Positions 10,004 to 17,974 are shown, numbered from the stretch's first letter. The stretch: 64,000 bases of DNA from an uncultured Collinsella sp. (GCA_900541235.1 UQIW01000012.1:12457-76456), one strand, 5' to 3'. The notes: generated from the sequence alone by a model not told the origin. Translations and numbers: made by a program.

Positions 10004-10045
10004 CAAAAAGCGGCGGCTGCCCTGTGTGTTGGGCAGCCGCCGCCT
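10004..10045 (-). terminator. Strong hairpin, minus-strand terminator of the ATPase unit
   Basis: GGCGGCTGCCC and GGGCAGCCGCC form an 11-bp stem. Read on the minus strand it ends in CGCTTTTTGC, so it best serves transcripts coming from the ATPase gene; it may also stop the oxidoreductase transcript. The ~135 nt between it and the ATPase stop (10046-10180) could encode, on the minus strand, a short peptide with ATDEAIIAKVKELLGP, possibly a gene remnant, but no start or family is recognisable. Confidence 0.65.
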
Positions 10046-10180
10046 GCGTTCGACGGGAAGGCGCAGATAGTCCGATTAGGGCCCAGGAGCTCCTTGACCT
10101 TGGCGATGATGGCCTCGTCGGTGGCGTTGGCAAAGAAGTGCTCCTGGAACGGTTTTCGTCTTGCAGGGCAGTTGTCGTTT

Positions 10181-11272
10181 CTACAGTTCAGCTTCCAGTT
10201 CGGCTTTGTGCTCGTAGAGGTAGTCGCGCATGTAGGGGATGGCAAATGAGACCTTGCCGTACGAAGGAGCCTCGATAATCGATTCTCTTAACAGGCGGCT
10301 GCGGACGGAACTCACCTGTTGAGGCGTTTTGTTTAGGGCGTCGGCAACCATGCTGGTCGAGCTTGTCTGCCCCAAAGACGCCATGCTCAGCAGATAAGCG
10401 ATGCACGTGGGCGGAATGCGCTGCAGCGCGGGCTCAATCACCATGGCGCAGAAGCGTTCGCGTGCCGTTGCAATGCCGCGCTCGGCTTCTTCTTCTCCAA
10501 TAATCGCTGTATGTGCGCGTCTTGCCAACTGCCATGCGTAGTATCCAACGAGTTGGATCATGAAAGGATAGCCTTGCGTTGCCTCGGCAAGTTGGCCGGC
10601 AATACCTGGCTGCAACTCCATGCCAGACGCTTCAATGGTTTCCTCGAGGGAGTACGACACTTCGGTTACTGCCACAGCTTTCAGGTCAAAGGGGAGGGCA
10701 CGGCGCAAAAACGTAAGTGTCTTTCCGTTGATGATGCTTTCAATCATCGAGGGCAGCCCCGCAAAAACAAAGGCGATATCAAGGTCTTCGCCGATAACCT
10801 GCTGAATCGCAATGGAGAGCGTTCGGACCTCATCGAGCTCTGCGTCTTGAACCTCGTCGAGAGTGATGAGCAGGCCATTTCCATTCTTGGATATTGTCTG
10901 TCTCATGGCGTCGCGTAGCGATGGGCCGATTCGCTCAATATCTATGCTGCCGATGGATATGCCAGCTACGGTGGGCTCAAATCTGGCGTGCTTGGCCTGG
11001 AATTTGGGCTGCAGCTGTTCGAGAATGCGCTGGCAAAGTCCCTCGGTTGCGACCTCTTTTATGACCGTCCAGCCACGGCTTTGCGCCAAACGTGAGCACT
11101 CGTCAAGGAGGACCGTCTTGCCCGTTCCACGGACGCCGGCTATGCGCATTAGGCGCCCAGGGGCACCAGGCCCGTTGATGAGTCCCTCATTGAATTCTTC
11201 GAGCACATCTTCGCGGCCGATAATCGTGGGAGGTGTTTTACCTGCTGTGGGCTTAAAAGGGTTTGTTTGCAT
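10181..11272 (-). CDS. AAA+ ATPase with C-terminal helix-turn-helix-like region
   Basis: A 363-residue P-loop ATPase of the archaeal-type/ORC-like AAA group. Walker A is IAGVRGTGKTVLLD (about residues 43-56), Walker B is LLITLDEVQDAEL, and a sensor-like AFVFAGLPS follows; the C-terminal ~90 residues look like a winged helix. Its role is unknown: related stand-alone ATPases occur in mobile elements, toxin-antitoxin-like and stress systems. ATG 11272 has AAAGGTGG at ideal spacing, better than the GTG three codons upstream. The 5' region consists of a 10-bp tandem-repeat array starting 19 nt before the ATG. There is no co-transcribed partner. Confidence 0.8.
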   Translation of the reverse strand: MQTNPFKPTAGKTPPTIIGREDVLEEFNEGLINGPGAPGRLMRIAGVRGTGKTVLLDECSRLAQSRGWTVIKEVATEGLCQRILEQLQPKFQAKHARFEPTVAGISIGSIDIERIGPSLRDAMRQTISKNGNGLLITLDEVQDAELDEVRTLSIAIQQVIGEDLDIAFVFAGLPSMIESIINGKTLTFLRRALPFDLKAVAVTEVSYSLEETIEASGMELQPGIAGQLAEATQGYPFMIQLVGYYAWQLARRAHTAIIGEEEAERGIATARERFCAMVIEPALQRIPPTCIAYLLSMASLGQTSSTSMVADALNKTPQQVSSVRSRLLRESIIEAPSYGKVSFAIPYMRDYLYEHKAELEAEL

Positions 11273-11290
11273 GTGAGCCACCTTTGCTCA

Positions 11291-11356
11291 AGATATAGCG
11301 AGATATAGCAAAGTATAGCAAGATATAGCAAAGTATAGCAAGATATAGCAAAGTAA
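11291..11356 (-). repeat. 10-bp tandem repeat array in the ATPase promoter/leader
   Basis: About 6.5 units of exactly 10 bp, mostly alternating agatatagca and aagtatagca. Read on the minus strand the units are TGCTATATCT and TGCTATACTT; each resembles an extended -10 box (TGnTATACT). The array ends just before the ribosome-binding site. Period and position suggest copy-number changes could tune or switch expression. Confidence 0.85.
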
Positions 11357-11480
11357 GCGCTACTCGCGGGTTTTGCGGTGGTGCTATTTTCCAAATGCCG
11401 CGCGGATAAAGCGCTGGGCGAACAGCTTGTTGGCAACTCACGAGGGCTCGGGGTGCCAATTTGGGATGGAGTAGTGCTGT

Positions 11481-11645
11481 GCCACGAATAGGGCCTATCT
11501 ACTACGTTTAAGCCGCAGAGGTCAACCATAGCCGGCTATTTTGAAAATCGATAAGTTTTCTACCAGCGGTTTTGTTTTTGCACTTTTCAGCATGGTCTGG
11601 GCTCTCCGCGTTAACGTAGTAGATGGGCCCCTTTTGTGGCAAGGG
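11481..11645. repeat. Long imperfect inverted-repeat element (GGGCCYATCTACTACGTT arms)
   Basis: The arms at 11481-11520 and 11602-11645 pair over about 40 bp with a few mismatches; the best-conserved part is ATCTACTACGTT flanked by GCCAC and GGGCC. An ~80-nt interior contains smaller palindromes (ATAGCCGGCTAT and GAAAA...TTTTC). No coding potential is seen. It could be a MITE-like element or a structured RNA. Confidence 0.6.
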
Positions 11646-11700
11646 GCCGACCTGCGGCTCAGGGTAGCCAAAAAAGCCCCGTCCCAAAAAGACTGTTGGA

Positions 11701-11767
11701 AGTTGCGGTGGAATAGTTCCTGTTTTTGCTGCTGAAGGCTTTGAGCAGGAACTATTCCACCGCAACT
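11701..11767. repeat. Inverted repeat with AGTTGCGGTGGAATA arms, copy B
   Basis: A perfect 22-bp inverted repeat (11701-11722 with 11746-11767). It shares the outer 15 bp with copy A at 7844-7910, but the inner stem reads GTTCCTG/CAGGAAC instead of CGGA/TCCG. It lies 73 bp before the GntR gene. Confidence 0.75.
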
Positions 11768-11840
11768 TATGAGGGGGCGGGGGATGCGATAGTATTACGT
11801 GGTGATATTCGACAAACCGTGGGCTTCATCCGAGGGCTTT

Positions 11841-12533
11841 ATGGAACAACACCAGCATTATCAGAGCCTGCAAGACCAGGCATACAACGCATTGCGCTCC
11901 AAGATCATCTATGCCGAGCTCAAGCCTGGCACGCGCCTTTCGGCGATTGGTCTGGAAAAGGAGACGGGAATCGGGCGCACGCCCATTCGCGAGTCCTTTG
12001 TGCGCCTGCGTGAGCAGGAGCTGGTGGAAACGCGTCCCAAAAGCGGCACTTATGTCTCAAAAATCAGCATGGAGCGCGCCGAGAACGCCTGTTTCTTGCG
12101 CGAGAAGCTCGAGAGAAGCGTGCTCATTAAATGTTGTTCGGCTGCTACGCCCGAGCAAAAGCAGCGGCTTGAGCAGATTCTTGCCGAGTCCGAGTCACTC
12201 GACCATAGCGAAACACGTCGCTTTTTCGATCTGGACAACTTGTTCCATGAGACATGTTTTGAGATTGCCGATCGTCACATGTTGTGGGATTGGATGAAGA
12301 GCATCAACACGCATTTTGAGCGATACAACTGGTTGCGTATGGTGTCGCAGGATCTGGATTGGGAGCCGATTCGTCGGCAGCATCGCCGGATTCTCGAGGC
12401 CATTAAGAGGGGCGATACCGATGCGGCGAGTTATCTGGCAGAGACGCACTTGCACCTGATGCCCGAAGAGCAGGGCCCGGTTATCGCCTTGCATCCCGAC
12501 TACTTTGAGCTGCCTAAAGACTCGTCTATCTAG
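11841..12533 (+). CDS. GntR-family transcriptional regulator, FCD (FadR-like) subfamily
   Basis: A 230-residue one-component regulator. The N-terminal GntR winged helix is clear (QDQAYNALRSKIIYAELKPG; GRTPIRESFVRLREQELVETRPKSGTYVSKI, about residues 8-75). It is followed by an all-helical FCD effector domain with candidate metal ligands (DLDNLFHETCFEIA, HRRILEAIKRGD, and the His pair in ETHLHLM). Ligands of this subfamily are usually organic acids or sugar acids; the target here is unknown. ATG 11841 has GAGGG upstream. The neighbouring LacI regulator is on the same strand 123 bp downstream, and no enzyme operon is linked. Confidence 0.9.
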   Translation: MEQHQHYQSLQDQAYNALRSKIIYAELKPGTRLSAIGLEKETGIGRTPIRESFVRLREQELVETRPKSGTYVSKISMERAENACFLREKLERSVLIKCCSAATPEQKQRLEQILAESESLDHSETRRFFDLDNLFHETCFEIADRHMLWDWMKSINTHFERYNWLRMVSQDLDWEPIRRQHRRILEAIKRGDTDAASYLAETHLHLMPEEQGPVIALHPDYFELPKDSSI

Positions 12534-12656
12534 CCCATCATCGCATCTGCTCGAGACGCAAAAACGATGCGGCTCACCTACAGCGTTTTGCAACCGAGAT
12601 TTTTAAAAATGCCTAAAATGGCTCAGACTGCTGACAATTGGGAAACGGGGTGCGCC

Positions 12657-13679
12657 ATGGCGCAGATGAGAATCAAGGACATTGCCGCCGAGGCGGGCGT
12701 GAGCCCGGCCACGGTCTCGCGCTATCTCAACAACCGCCCCGGGCAGATGACCGAGGAAACCCGCGCTCGCATCGCGGCGGTTATCGAGCGCACCGGCTAT
12801 CGCCCACGTGCTGCCGCGCGCAATCTGCGCAGCTCGCGCACCAACCTCATCGGTGTGATCCTGGCCGACATCGCCAACCCGTTCTCCAGCGCTATGCTCG
12901 AGGGCCTTTCCGCCAGTGCCGCCGCGCGCGGCTGCTCGCTCATGACGGCCATTAGCGGCAACGATCCCGCCAAGGAGGCCGAGTCGCTCACCAGACTTAT
13001 CGATGCCGGCGTGGACGGCCTGGTCGTCAACACCTGCGGAGGCAACGACAAGGCGATCGCCGCGGCCGCGGGGCGCCTGCCCGTTGTGCTGCTCGACCGC
13101 GACGTTGCCGACGGCGGTGTCGATCTGGTGACATCTAACAACCGTGAGCTGGTCGCCGGCCTGGTAGACGCCTTGACCGCCGCTGGCAGCGAGCGCCTGT
13201 GCCTGCTCACCGAGGCAAGCGACGACAGCCCCGTGCGTCGCAAGCGCGCCGAGGCCTTTACCGACGAGCTTTTGCACCGCGGTCTTGCGGGCGAGGTCGT
13301 TACCCTGGCCGATGGCGGTGCCACGGGCGTTGGCCGTTTGGACGAGACCATCCGCGGCTATGCCGGCAAAAAGCTCGGCCTCATTGCTGTCAACGGCCTG
13401 GTTTTCCTGCGTCTGACCGAGGCACTGGCGCAGCTTGGTCCCTCGCTGCCGGCGGGGCTCAAGATCGCGACGTTTGACGACTACCCCTGGAACCACGTGC
13501 TCTTTGGCGGCGTGACCACGGCCGCGCAGGACACCCTCACCATTGCCGAGTGTGTGGTCGAGCGCCTGTCCGAGCGCATCGATGTTGTTACCACCACCGT
13601 GGGCGATGCCGCAAAGCTCGCCCCCAAGCGCATCGAGATCCCCGGCCACATCGAACACCGCGCCTCGACCTCACGTTAG
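12657..13679 (+). CDS. LacI-family transcriptional regulator
   Basis: A 340-residue regulator. The N-terminal LacI helix-turn-helix is textbook (MRIKDIAAEAGVSPATVSRYLNN, then the hinge AAARNLRSSRTNLIGVILADIANPF). Residues from about 65 on form a periplasmic-binding-protein-like sugar-sensing domain ending in TFDDYPWNHVLFGGVTTAAQD. The closing region (DTLTIAECVVERLSERI) is family-typical. ATG 12657 is chosen because the helix-turn-helix begins at once. The effector is unknown; no sugar operon adjoins it. A GTnAC-n6-GAAAC-like sequence (12631-12646) lies just upstream. Confidence 0.9.
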   Translation: MAQMRIKDIAAEAGVSPATVSRYLNNRPGQMTEETRARIAAVIERTGYRPRAAARNLRSSRTNLIGVILADIANPFSSAMLEGLSASAAARGCSLMTAISGNDPAKEAESLTRLIDAGVDGLVVNTCGGNDKAIAAAAGRLPVVLLDRDVADGGVDLVTSNNRELVAGLVDALTAAGSERLCLLTEASDDSPVRRKRAEAFTDELLHRGLAGEVVTLADGGATGVGRLDETIRGYAGKKLGLIAVNGLVFLRLTEALAQLGPSLPAGLKIATFDDYPWNHVLFGGVTTAAQDTLTIAECVVERLSERIDVVTTTVGDAAKLAPKRIEIPGHIEHRASTSR

Positions 13680-13732
13680 CCGCTCGTTCGCAACTGCCTG
13701 TTCGCGCACGTTTTTTGAGCGCTTGATACGCT

Positions 13733-13748
13733 TTAACCCTGCGGAAAC
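13733..13748 (+). promoter_or_regulatory. GlnR-box-like site upstream of glnA
   Basis: TTAAC-CCTGCG-GAAAC fits the actinobacterial GlnR consensus GTnAC-n6-GAAAC with one deviation (first base). It lies about 66 bp before the glnA ATG, in the expected promoter region. The GlnR-like protein is encoded directly downstream of glnA. Confidence 0.5.
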
Positions 13749-13813
13749 ATTTTTCTGCGATAGTATCTGCGATATAGACCAGTCGAAACCCGCCCGAAAG
13801 AAAGGGGAGCGAC

Positions 13814-15151
13814 ATGAACCAGCAGAACATCGATTACGTACTCCGCTCCGTAGAGCAGCGTGACATCCGCTTTGTGCGTCTGTGGTTTGTCGACATTCTC
13901 GGCCGCCTCAAGAACTTTGCCATTAGCCCCGAGGACCTCGAGGTCGCTTTTGAGGAGGGTATTGGCTTTGACGGCTCCGCCATCGAGGGCTTTGCTACGC
14001 CCGAGGAAGCCGACATGCTGGCGTTCCCCGATGCTTCGACCTTCCAGATCCTGCCGTGGCGCCCGAGCCACAACGGCGTCGCCCGCGTGTTCTGCGACGT
14101 GTGCACCCCCGACCGCAAGCCGTTTGCCGGCGATCCGCGCGATGCCCTGCGCCGCATGTTCTATAAGGCCGAGAAGGCCGGCTACCTGCTCAACGTGGGC
14201 GCCGAGCTGGAGTATTACTACTTCCCCGACGAGCATACCCCCGAGCCGCTCGACAACGTGGGCTACTTCGATCTTTCGGTAAGCGATGCCGCTCGCGACC
14301 TGCGCCGCAACACGGTCCTCACGCTCGAGAAGATGTCCGTGCCCGTGGAGTACACCTTCCACGCCGCCGGCCGCTCGCAGCACGGTATGAGCCTGCGCCA
14401 CGCCGAGGCCCTGAGCATGTCCGACGCCATCACCACGGCCAAACTCATCATTAAGCAGCAGGCCTACGAGAGCGGCTGCCACGCCTCCTTTATGCCCAAG
14501 CCGTTGGCGGGCGAGGACGGCAGCGCTATGTTCCTGTGCCAGTCGCTATTCGACCACGACGGCAACAACGTCTTTTGGGGCGAGGACGACGAGAAGTACC
14601 ACCTCTCCGATATCGCCAAGCACTACATGGCCGGCATCTTGGCGCACGCGCGCGAGATCAGCGCCATCACTAACCCCACGGTCAACTCGTACAAGCGCAT
14701 CACCACGGGCGGCGACTCCGTGCCGCAGTACGCCACGTGGGGCCTGCGCAACCGCGCGAGTATGGTCCGCATTCCGGTCTACAAGCCCGGCAAGCAGCTG
14801 TCCACGCGCATCGAGCTTCGCAGCCCCGACCCCATGGCCAACCCGTACCTGGTCAACGCCGTCACGCTGGCGGCTGGTCTGGACGGCATCGAGCGCAAGC
14901 TGGAACTCCCGCCCGAGGCCACGGCCGAGACGCTCAAGCTCACCGACCGCCAGATGCTCGAGGCCGGCTACACGCCGCTGCCGCGTTCGCTCAAAGAGGC
15001 GCTCGACGTGTTTGAGGACTCGCAGTTTATGAAGGATGCCCTCGGCGAGCACATCCACGGCTTCTTCCTCAAAAAGAAGCGCGACGAGTGGCATAAGTTT
15101 GAGTCTACGATCACCGAGTGGGAGATCAAGCACTACCTGGCGAACTCCTAA
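13814..15151 (+). CDS. glnA: Glutamine synthetase type I (short alpha form)
   Basis: ATP-dependent synthesis of glutamine from glutamate and ammonia; 445 residues, the length of the GSI-alpha group without the adenylylation loop. Landmarks in order: FVDILGRLKNFAI, FDGSAIEGFA, the metal-binding AELEYYYF, CHASFMPKPL, the ammonium/glutamate site NPTVNSYKRI, and RIELRSPDPMANPY. There is no adenylylation-type Tyr segment, so control is probably transcriptional and by feedback. ATG 13814 follows GAAAGAAAGGGGAG. A GlnR-like site lies upstream and the regulator gene downstream. A second, type III synthetase is encoded at 61 kb. Confidence 0.97.
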   Translation: MNQQNIDYVLRSVEQRDIRFVRLWFVDILGRLKNFAISPEDLEVAFEEGIGFDGSAIEGFATPEEADMLAFPDASTFQILPWRPSHNGVARVFCDVCTPDRKPFAGDPRDALRRMFYKAEKAGYLLNVGAELEYYYFPDEHTPEPLDNVGYFDLSVSDAARDLRRNTVLTLEKMSVPVEYTFHAAGRSQHGMSLRHAEALSMSDAITTAKLIIKQQAYESGCHASFMPKPLAGEDGSAMFLCQSLFDHDGNNVFWGEDDEKYHLSDIAKHYMAGILAHAREISAITNPTVNSYKRITTGGDSVPQYATWGLRNRASMVRIPVYKPGKQLSTRIELRSPDPMANPYLVNAVTLAAGLDGIERKLELPPEATAETLKLTDRQMLEAGYTPLPRSLKEALDVFEDSQFMKDALGEHIHGFFLKKKRDEWHKFESTITEWEIKHYLANS

Positions 15152-15201
15152 TCGCGCTGGCTTGTTCCAGTACGATTGAGCTCATTTCTTTGGAGGCCGA
15201 T

Positions 15202-15864
15202 ATGTCCGAAAAGAGTGCCCTGTTCATGGCGCGCACGACGCGCTTCCACGAGTTTGCCCGCAGCTTGACGACCACCCTGGGTGTCGAGGTGAGCCTGGCA
15301 ACCCCCGATTCGCCGACTGCGGCGCACGACTTTGACCTGCTGATTCTCGATTCCGACGGCATCCGCAGCGACCGTATCGATCAGATTGCCAAGTGGCTTG
15401 ACGATCGTGGCGGCGTCCCCATGTTGGTGATCGTCGACGACGAGGCGCTCGGCACCCTGCGCCTGCCGAATCACGCGCATGCCGACTTTGTATGCCCCAC
15501 GGCGACGCCCAACGAGCTTAAGGCTCGCGCGCAGCGCCTGATGGGCGAGGAAGAGACCGTCGCCGCCGACGATGTGCTCAACATCGATAACCTCGAGATT
15601 AACCTGGCTACCTACCAGGTGACGCTCGATAACGAGCCCATCGACCTGACGCTGATGGAGTATTCGCTGCTGAGCTTTTTGGCGACGCACCCCAACCGTG
15701 CCTACAGCCGCGAGGTGCTGCTGCACCGCGTGTGGGGCTTTGAGTACTGCGGCGGTACGCGTACCGTCGACGTGCACATCCGACGCATCCGCTCCAAGGT
15801 GGGCCCGCAGATCGCGGCACACATCACCACCGTCCGCGGCGTGGGTTATCTGTTTAAGGACTAG
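15202..15864 (+). CDS. glnR: OmpR-type regulator with degenerate receiver, GlnR-like
   Basis: A 220-residue protein. The first ~115 residues are a receiver fold lacking the normal acidic pair (no DD after the first strand); only DLLILDSDG remains near residue 50. The C-terminal ~95 residues are an OmpR/PhoB winged helix (LTLMEYSLLSFLATHPNR; LLHRVWGFEYCGGTRTVDVH; TVRGVGYLF). This layout and the GGTRTVDVH segment resemble the orphan regulator GlnR of actinobacteria, which works without phosphorylation and controls nitrogen genes. Location 50 bp behind glnA and GlnR-box-like sequences before both glutamine synthetase genes support that reading. ATG 15202 has TTGGAGG. It could instead be another orphan OmpR regulator. 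Confidence 0.75.
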   Translation: MSEKSALFMARTTRFHEFARSLTTTLGVEVSLATPDSPTAAHDFDLLILDSDGIRSDRIDQIAKWLDDRGGVPMLVIVDDEALGTLRLPNHAHADFVCPTATPNELKARAQRLMGEEETVAADDVLNIDNLEINLATYQVTLDNEPIDLTLMEYSLLSFLATHPNRAYSREVLLHRVWGFEYCGGTRTVDVHIRRIRSKVGPQIAAHITTVRGVGYLFKD

Positions 15865-15868
15865 ATTT

Positions 15869-15901
15869 CCACCACAAAGGGGACAGGCACCTTTGTGGTG
15901 G
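15869..15901. repeat. CCACCACAAAGG hairpin repeat, copy 1
   Basis: CCACCACAAAGG-ggacaggca-CCTTTGTGGTGG is a 12-bp perfect stem around a GGGGACAGG-type loop, 4 bp after glnR. Five copies occur in the window. The GGGGACAG core is typical of REP-like sequences mobilised by RAYT transposases in other bacteria. Confidence 0.8.
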
Positions 15902-16019
15902 TTTTGCCGCATGCGCGGGTTCCTTTCGGGTCTGCGGCAGAACTTAAGCCTTCCTAAAAGATTGCGTTCTCATACACGTTCGCCCGCATATTGGGGTACA
16001 ACTCAACGTGAACAATGAT

Positions 16020-16044
16020 GGCCCGCCACATGTTTGGCGGGCCT
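16020..16044 (+). terminator. Hairpin in the htrA leader
   Basis: GGCCCGCCA and TGGCGGGCC form a 9-bp stem followed by TTTGGTT, 29 nt before the htrA start. It could be an attenuator or the stop of a short upstream transcript. Confidence 0.45.
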
Positions 16045-16072
16045 TTGGTTATTAGACGAAAGGATCGCAGCC

Positions 16073-17527
16073 ATGAGCGAGAACGATTCCCAGCGTCCCC
16101 AGGATGCGGGCAACGCCGGCGAGACCCAACAGCAGCCGCGTGTGCAGGTGGAGTCGACGCCTGCCGACAGCAACATTCCTTACGTGCAGGCTTACGACAC
16201 ACAGACCGGCAAGCCGCTGGGCGGCCAACAGGTCGTGAACAAGCACACGGTGGTCAAGACCAAGACCAAAAAGCTGCCGATCTTTATTACGGCACTCGCC
16301 GGCTGTGCCTGCGGAGCCCTGCTGGTCATTGCGCTCATTATGAGCGGCACGCTCGATATCGGTGGCGGAAAGAATGCCGTGACGGCGGGTGCTTCGGGTT
16401 CATCGACGCAAAAGATTACGATTGATTCCGAGGACACCACGCTGGCCGAGGCCGTTTCTGCTAAGGCCCTGCCCTCCGTGGTTTCCATTACCGCCACTTC
16501 GAGCGGCAGCCAGAATGGCTCGCTTTCGCAGTCTGCCGACGAGTCGGACAGCTCGGGCAGCGTCGGCTCGGGCGTGGTGCTCGATACCGAGGGTCACATC
16601 CTCACCAACAACCACGTGGTCGATGGCTATGACCAGTACGTGGTTACCATGGACGACGGAACCACGTACGAGGCCGAGTTCGTGGGCAACGACGCCTCGA
16701 GCGACCTGGCCGTCATCAAGCTCAAGGATGCCGATGCCTCCAAGCTCACGCCGATCGAGATTGGTGATTCCTCCAAGCTCAACGTGGGCGAGTGGGTCAT
16801 GGCGATCGGCTCGCCGTTCGGCAACGAGCAGTCCGTCTCCACGGGCATTGTGTCGGCGCTCTACCGCTCCACGGCCATGAGCTCTACCAACGGTAACACC
16901 ATTTATGCCAACATGATCCAGACCGATGCCGCCATCAACCCGGGCAACTCCGGCGGCGCGCTCGTCAACGACAACGGTGAGCTGGTGGGTATCAACTCGC
17001 TTATCGAGAGCTATTCGGGCTCCAGCTCGGGCGTGGGCTTTGCCATTCCGGTCAACTATGCCAAGAACATTGCCGACCAGATCATCGACGGCAAGACGCC
17101 GGTGCACCCGTACCTGGGCGCCACGCTTTCGAGCGTCAATGCGCTCAACGCCCGCACCAACAAGCTGAGCACCGATAGCGGCGCGTATGTGGCGAGCGTC
17201 GTTGAGGATGGTCCTGCTGCTAAGGCCGGCATTCAGGAGGGCGACGTCATCACCAAGCTGGGCGACGACGAGATCACAAGCGCCGATGGCCTGATCATCG
17301 CGCTGCGCAGCCACGAGGTGGGCGAGAAGGTCGAGATCACGCTCATGCGCGGCAAGGAAGAGAAGAAGGTCACCGTCGAGCTGGGCTCCGATGAGGAGTT
17401 GCAGAACCAGCAGCAGGACGACAGTTCGACCGACACCGGCAACGGCGGTATTACCGACGAGCAGCTGCGCCAGTACCTGGAGGAGCTGCTAGGCCAGCAG
17501 GGCCAGGGCTACGGCCAGGGTTTCTAA
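16073..17527 (+). CDS. HtrA/DegP-like trypsin-type serine protease with PDZ domain
   Basis: Surface-anchored quality-control protease, 484 residues. Order: ~60-residue Gln/Pro/Thr-rich cytoplasmic tail, one membrane helix (about 66-90, IFITALAGCACGALLVIALI), a trypsin-like domain, a PDZ domain (about 375-455, AYVASVVEDGPAAKAGIQEGD), and a Gln/Gly-rich end. The catalytic triad is visible: His in ILTNNHVVDG, Asp in SSDLAVIKL, Ser in PGNSGGALVND. ATG 16073 with AAAGGA. An intrinsic terminator at 17554 ends a single-gene unit. Confidence 0.94.
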   Translation: MSENDSQRPQDAGNAGETQQQPRVQVESTPADSNIPYVQAYDTQTGKPLGGQQVVNKHTVVKTKTKKLPIFITALAGCACGALLVIALIMSGTLDIGGGKNAVTAGASGSSTQKITIDSEDTTLAEAVSAKALPSVVSITATSSGSQNGSLSQSADESDSSGSVGSGVVLDTEGHILTNNHVVDGYDQYVVTMDDGTTYEAEFVGNDASSDLAVIKLKDADASKLTPIEIGDSSKLNVGEWVMAIGSPFGNEQSVSTGIVSALYRSTAMSSTNGNTIYANMIQTDAAINPGNSGGALVNDNGELVGINSLIESYSGSSSGVGFAIPVNYAKNIADQIIDGKTPVHPYLGATLSSVNALNARTNKLSTDSGAYVASVVEDGPAAKAGIQEGDVITKLGDDEITSADGLIIALRSHEVGEKVEITLMRGKEEKKVTVELGSDEELQNQQQDDSSTDTGNGGITDEQLRQYLEELLGQQGQGYGQGF

Positions 17528-17553
17528 CGAGCTGTATCGCACATACCGATGCC

Positions 17554-17593
17554 AGAGGGGCTGTTCCATCAACGTGGGACAGCCCCTCTTTTC
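17554..17593 (+). terminator. Rho-independent terminator of htrA
   Basis: AGAGGGGCTGTTCC pairs with GGGACAGCCCCTCT (one G-U) over an 8-nt loop, followed by TTTTCTT. Confidence 0.85.
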
Positions 17594-17597
17594 TTAT

Positions 17598-17628
17598 TGA
17601 TCCGTTGGGGACGGAGGAAAACGGATCA
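17598..17628. repeat. Small hairpin TGATCCGTT / AACGGATCA with GGGGACGG loop
   Basis: A perfect 9-bp stem around ggggacggagg. It resembles the GGGGACAGG-loop repeats elsewhere in the window but has different arms. Confidence 0.5.
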
Positions 17629-17663
17629 CTTGGGGCTGACAAGAGGCCTGGTTCGGAATGGTC

Positions 17664-17866
17664 TGGACAGTTAGTTCAGATACGTATAAATCTGGGGCAG
17701 CTTGGGATGCGTTTTGAGCAATTTTTGATTGGGATAGGGCTCGAATGGGTGTTTGGAAGGGAGAGCGGGACGTTTACATGGTCTCGAGGAGCCCAAATTC
17801 GTCGAAACAGGGGTGTTCGTGCTTGATTTAGCTCTAGGATTTATACGTATCTGAACTAACTGTCCA
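17664..17866. repeat. 203-bp element bounded by 29-bp perfect inverted repeats
   Basis: Positions 17664-17692 (starting TGGACAGTTAGTTCAGATAC) and 17838-17866 are exact reverse complements over 29 bp. The 145-bp interior has no convincing ORF. It looks like a MITE or a long hairpin RNA gene. It ends 108 bp before ligA, and its arms contain the promoter-like string GTATAAATC. Confidence 0.85.
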
Positions 17867-17974
17867 CCCCAGTCTGGCGGCTGCCGATTCGGTGCGGTTT
17901 GAGACCGCTATTCGGCCCCGTTGCGACCGGTGGTACTCTTGTATCCGTTTGAAATCGAGCGAAGGAGTGCCGCT

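Noticed and set aside
10046..10245. Small minus-strand gene behind the ATPase
   Set aside because: Some protein-like character (ATDEAIIAKVKELLGP), but the frame runs through the terminator hairpin and has no start or ribosome-binding site; kept only as a possible remnant.
11291..11356. CRISPR-like array
   Set aside because: Units are 10 bp and contiguous with no spacers; no cas genes in the window. No CRISPR array found anywhere.
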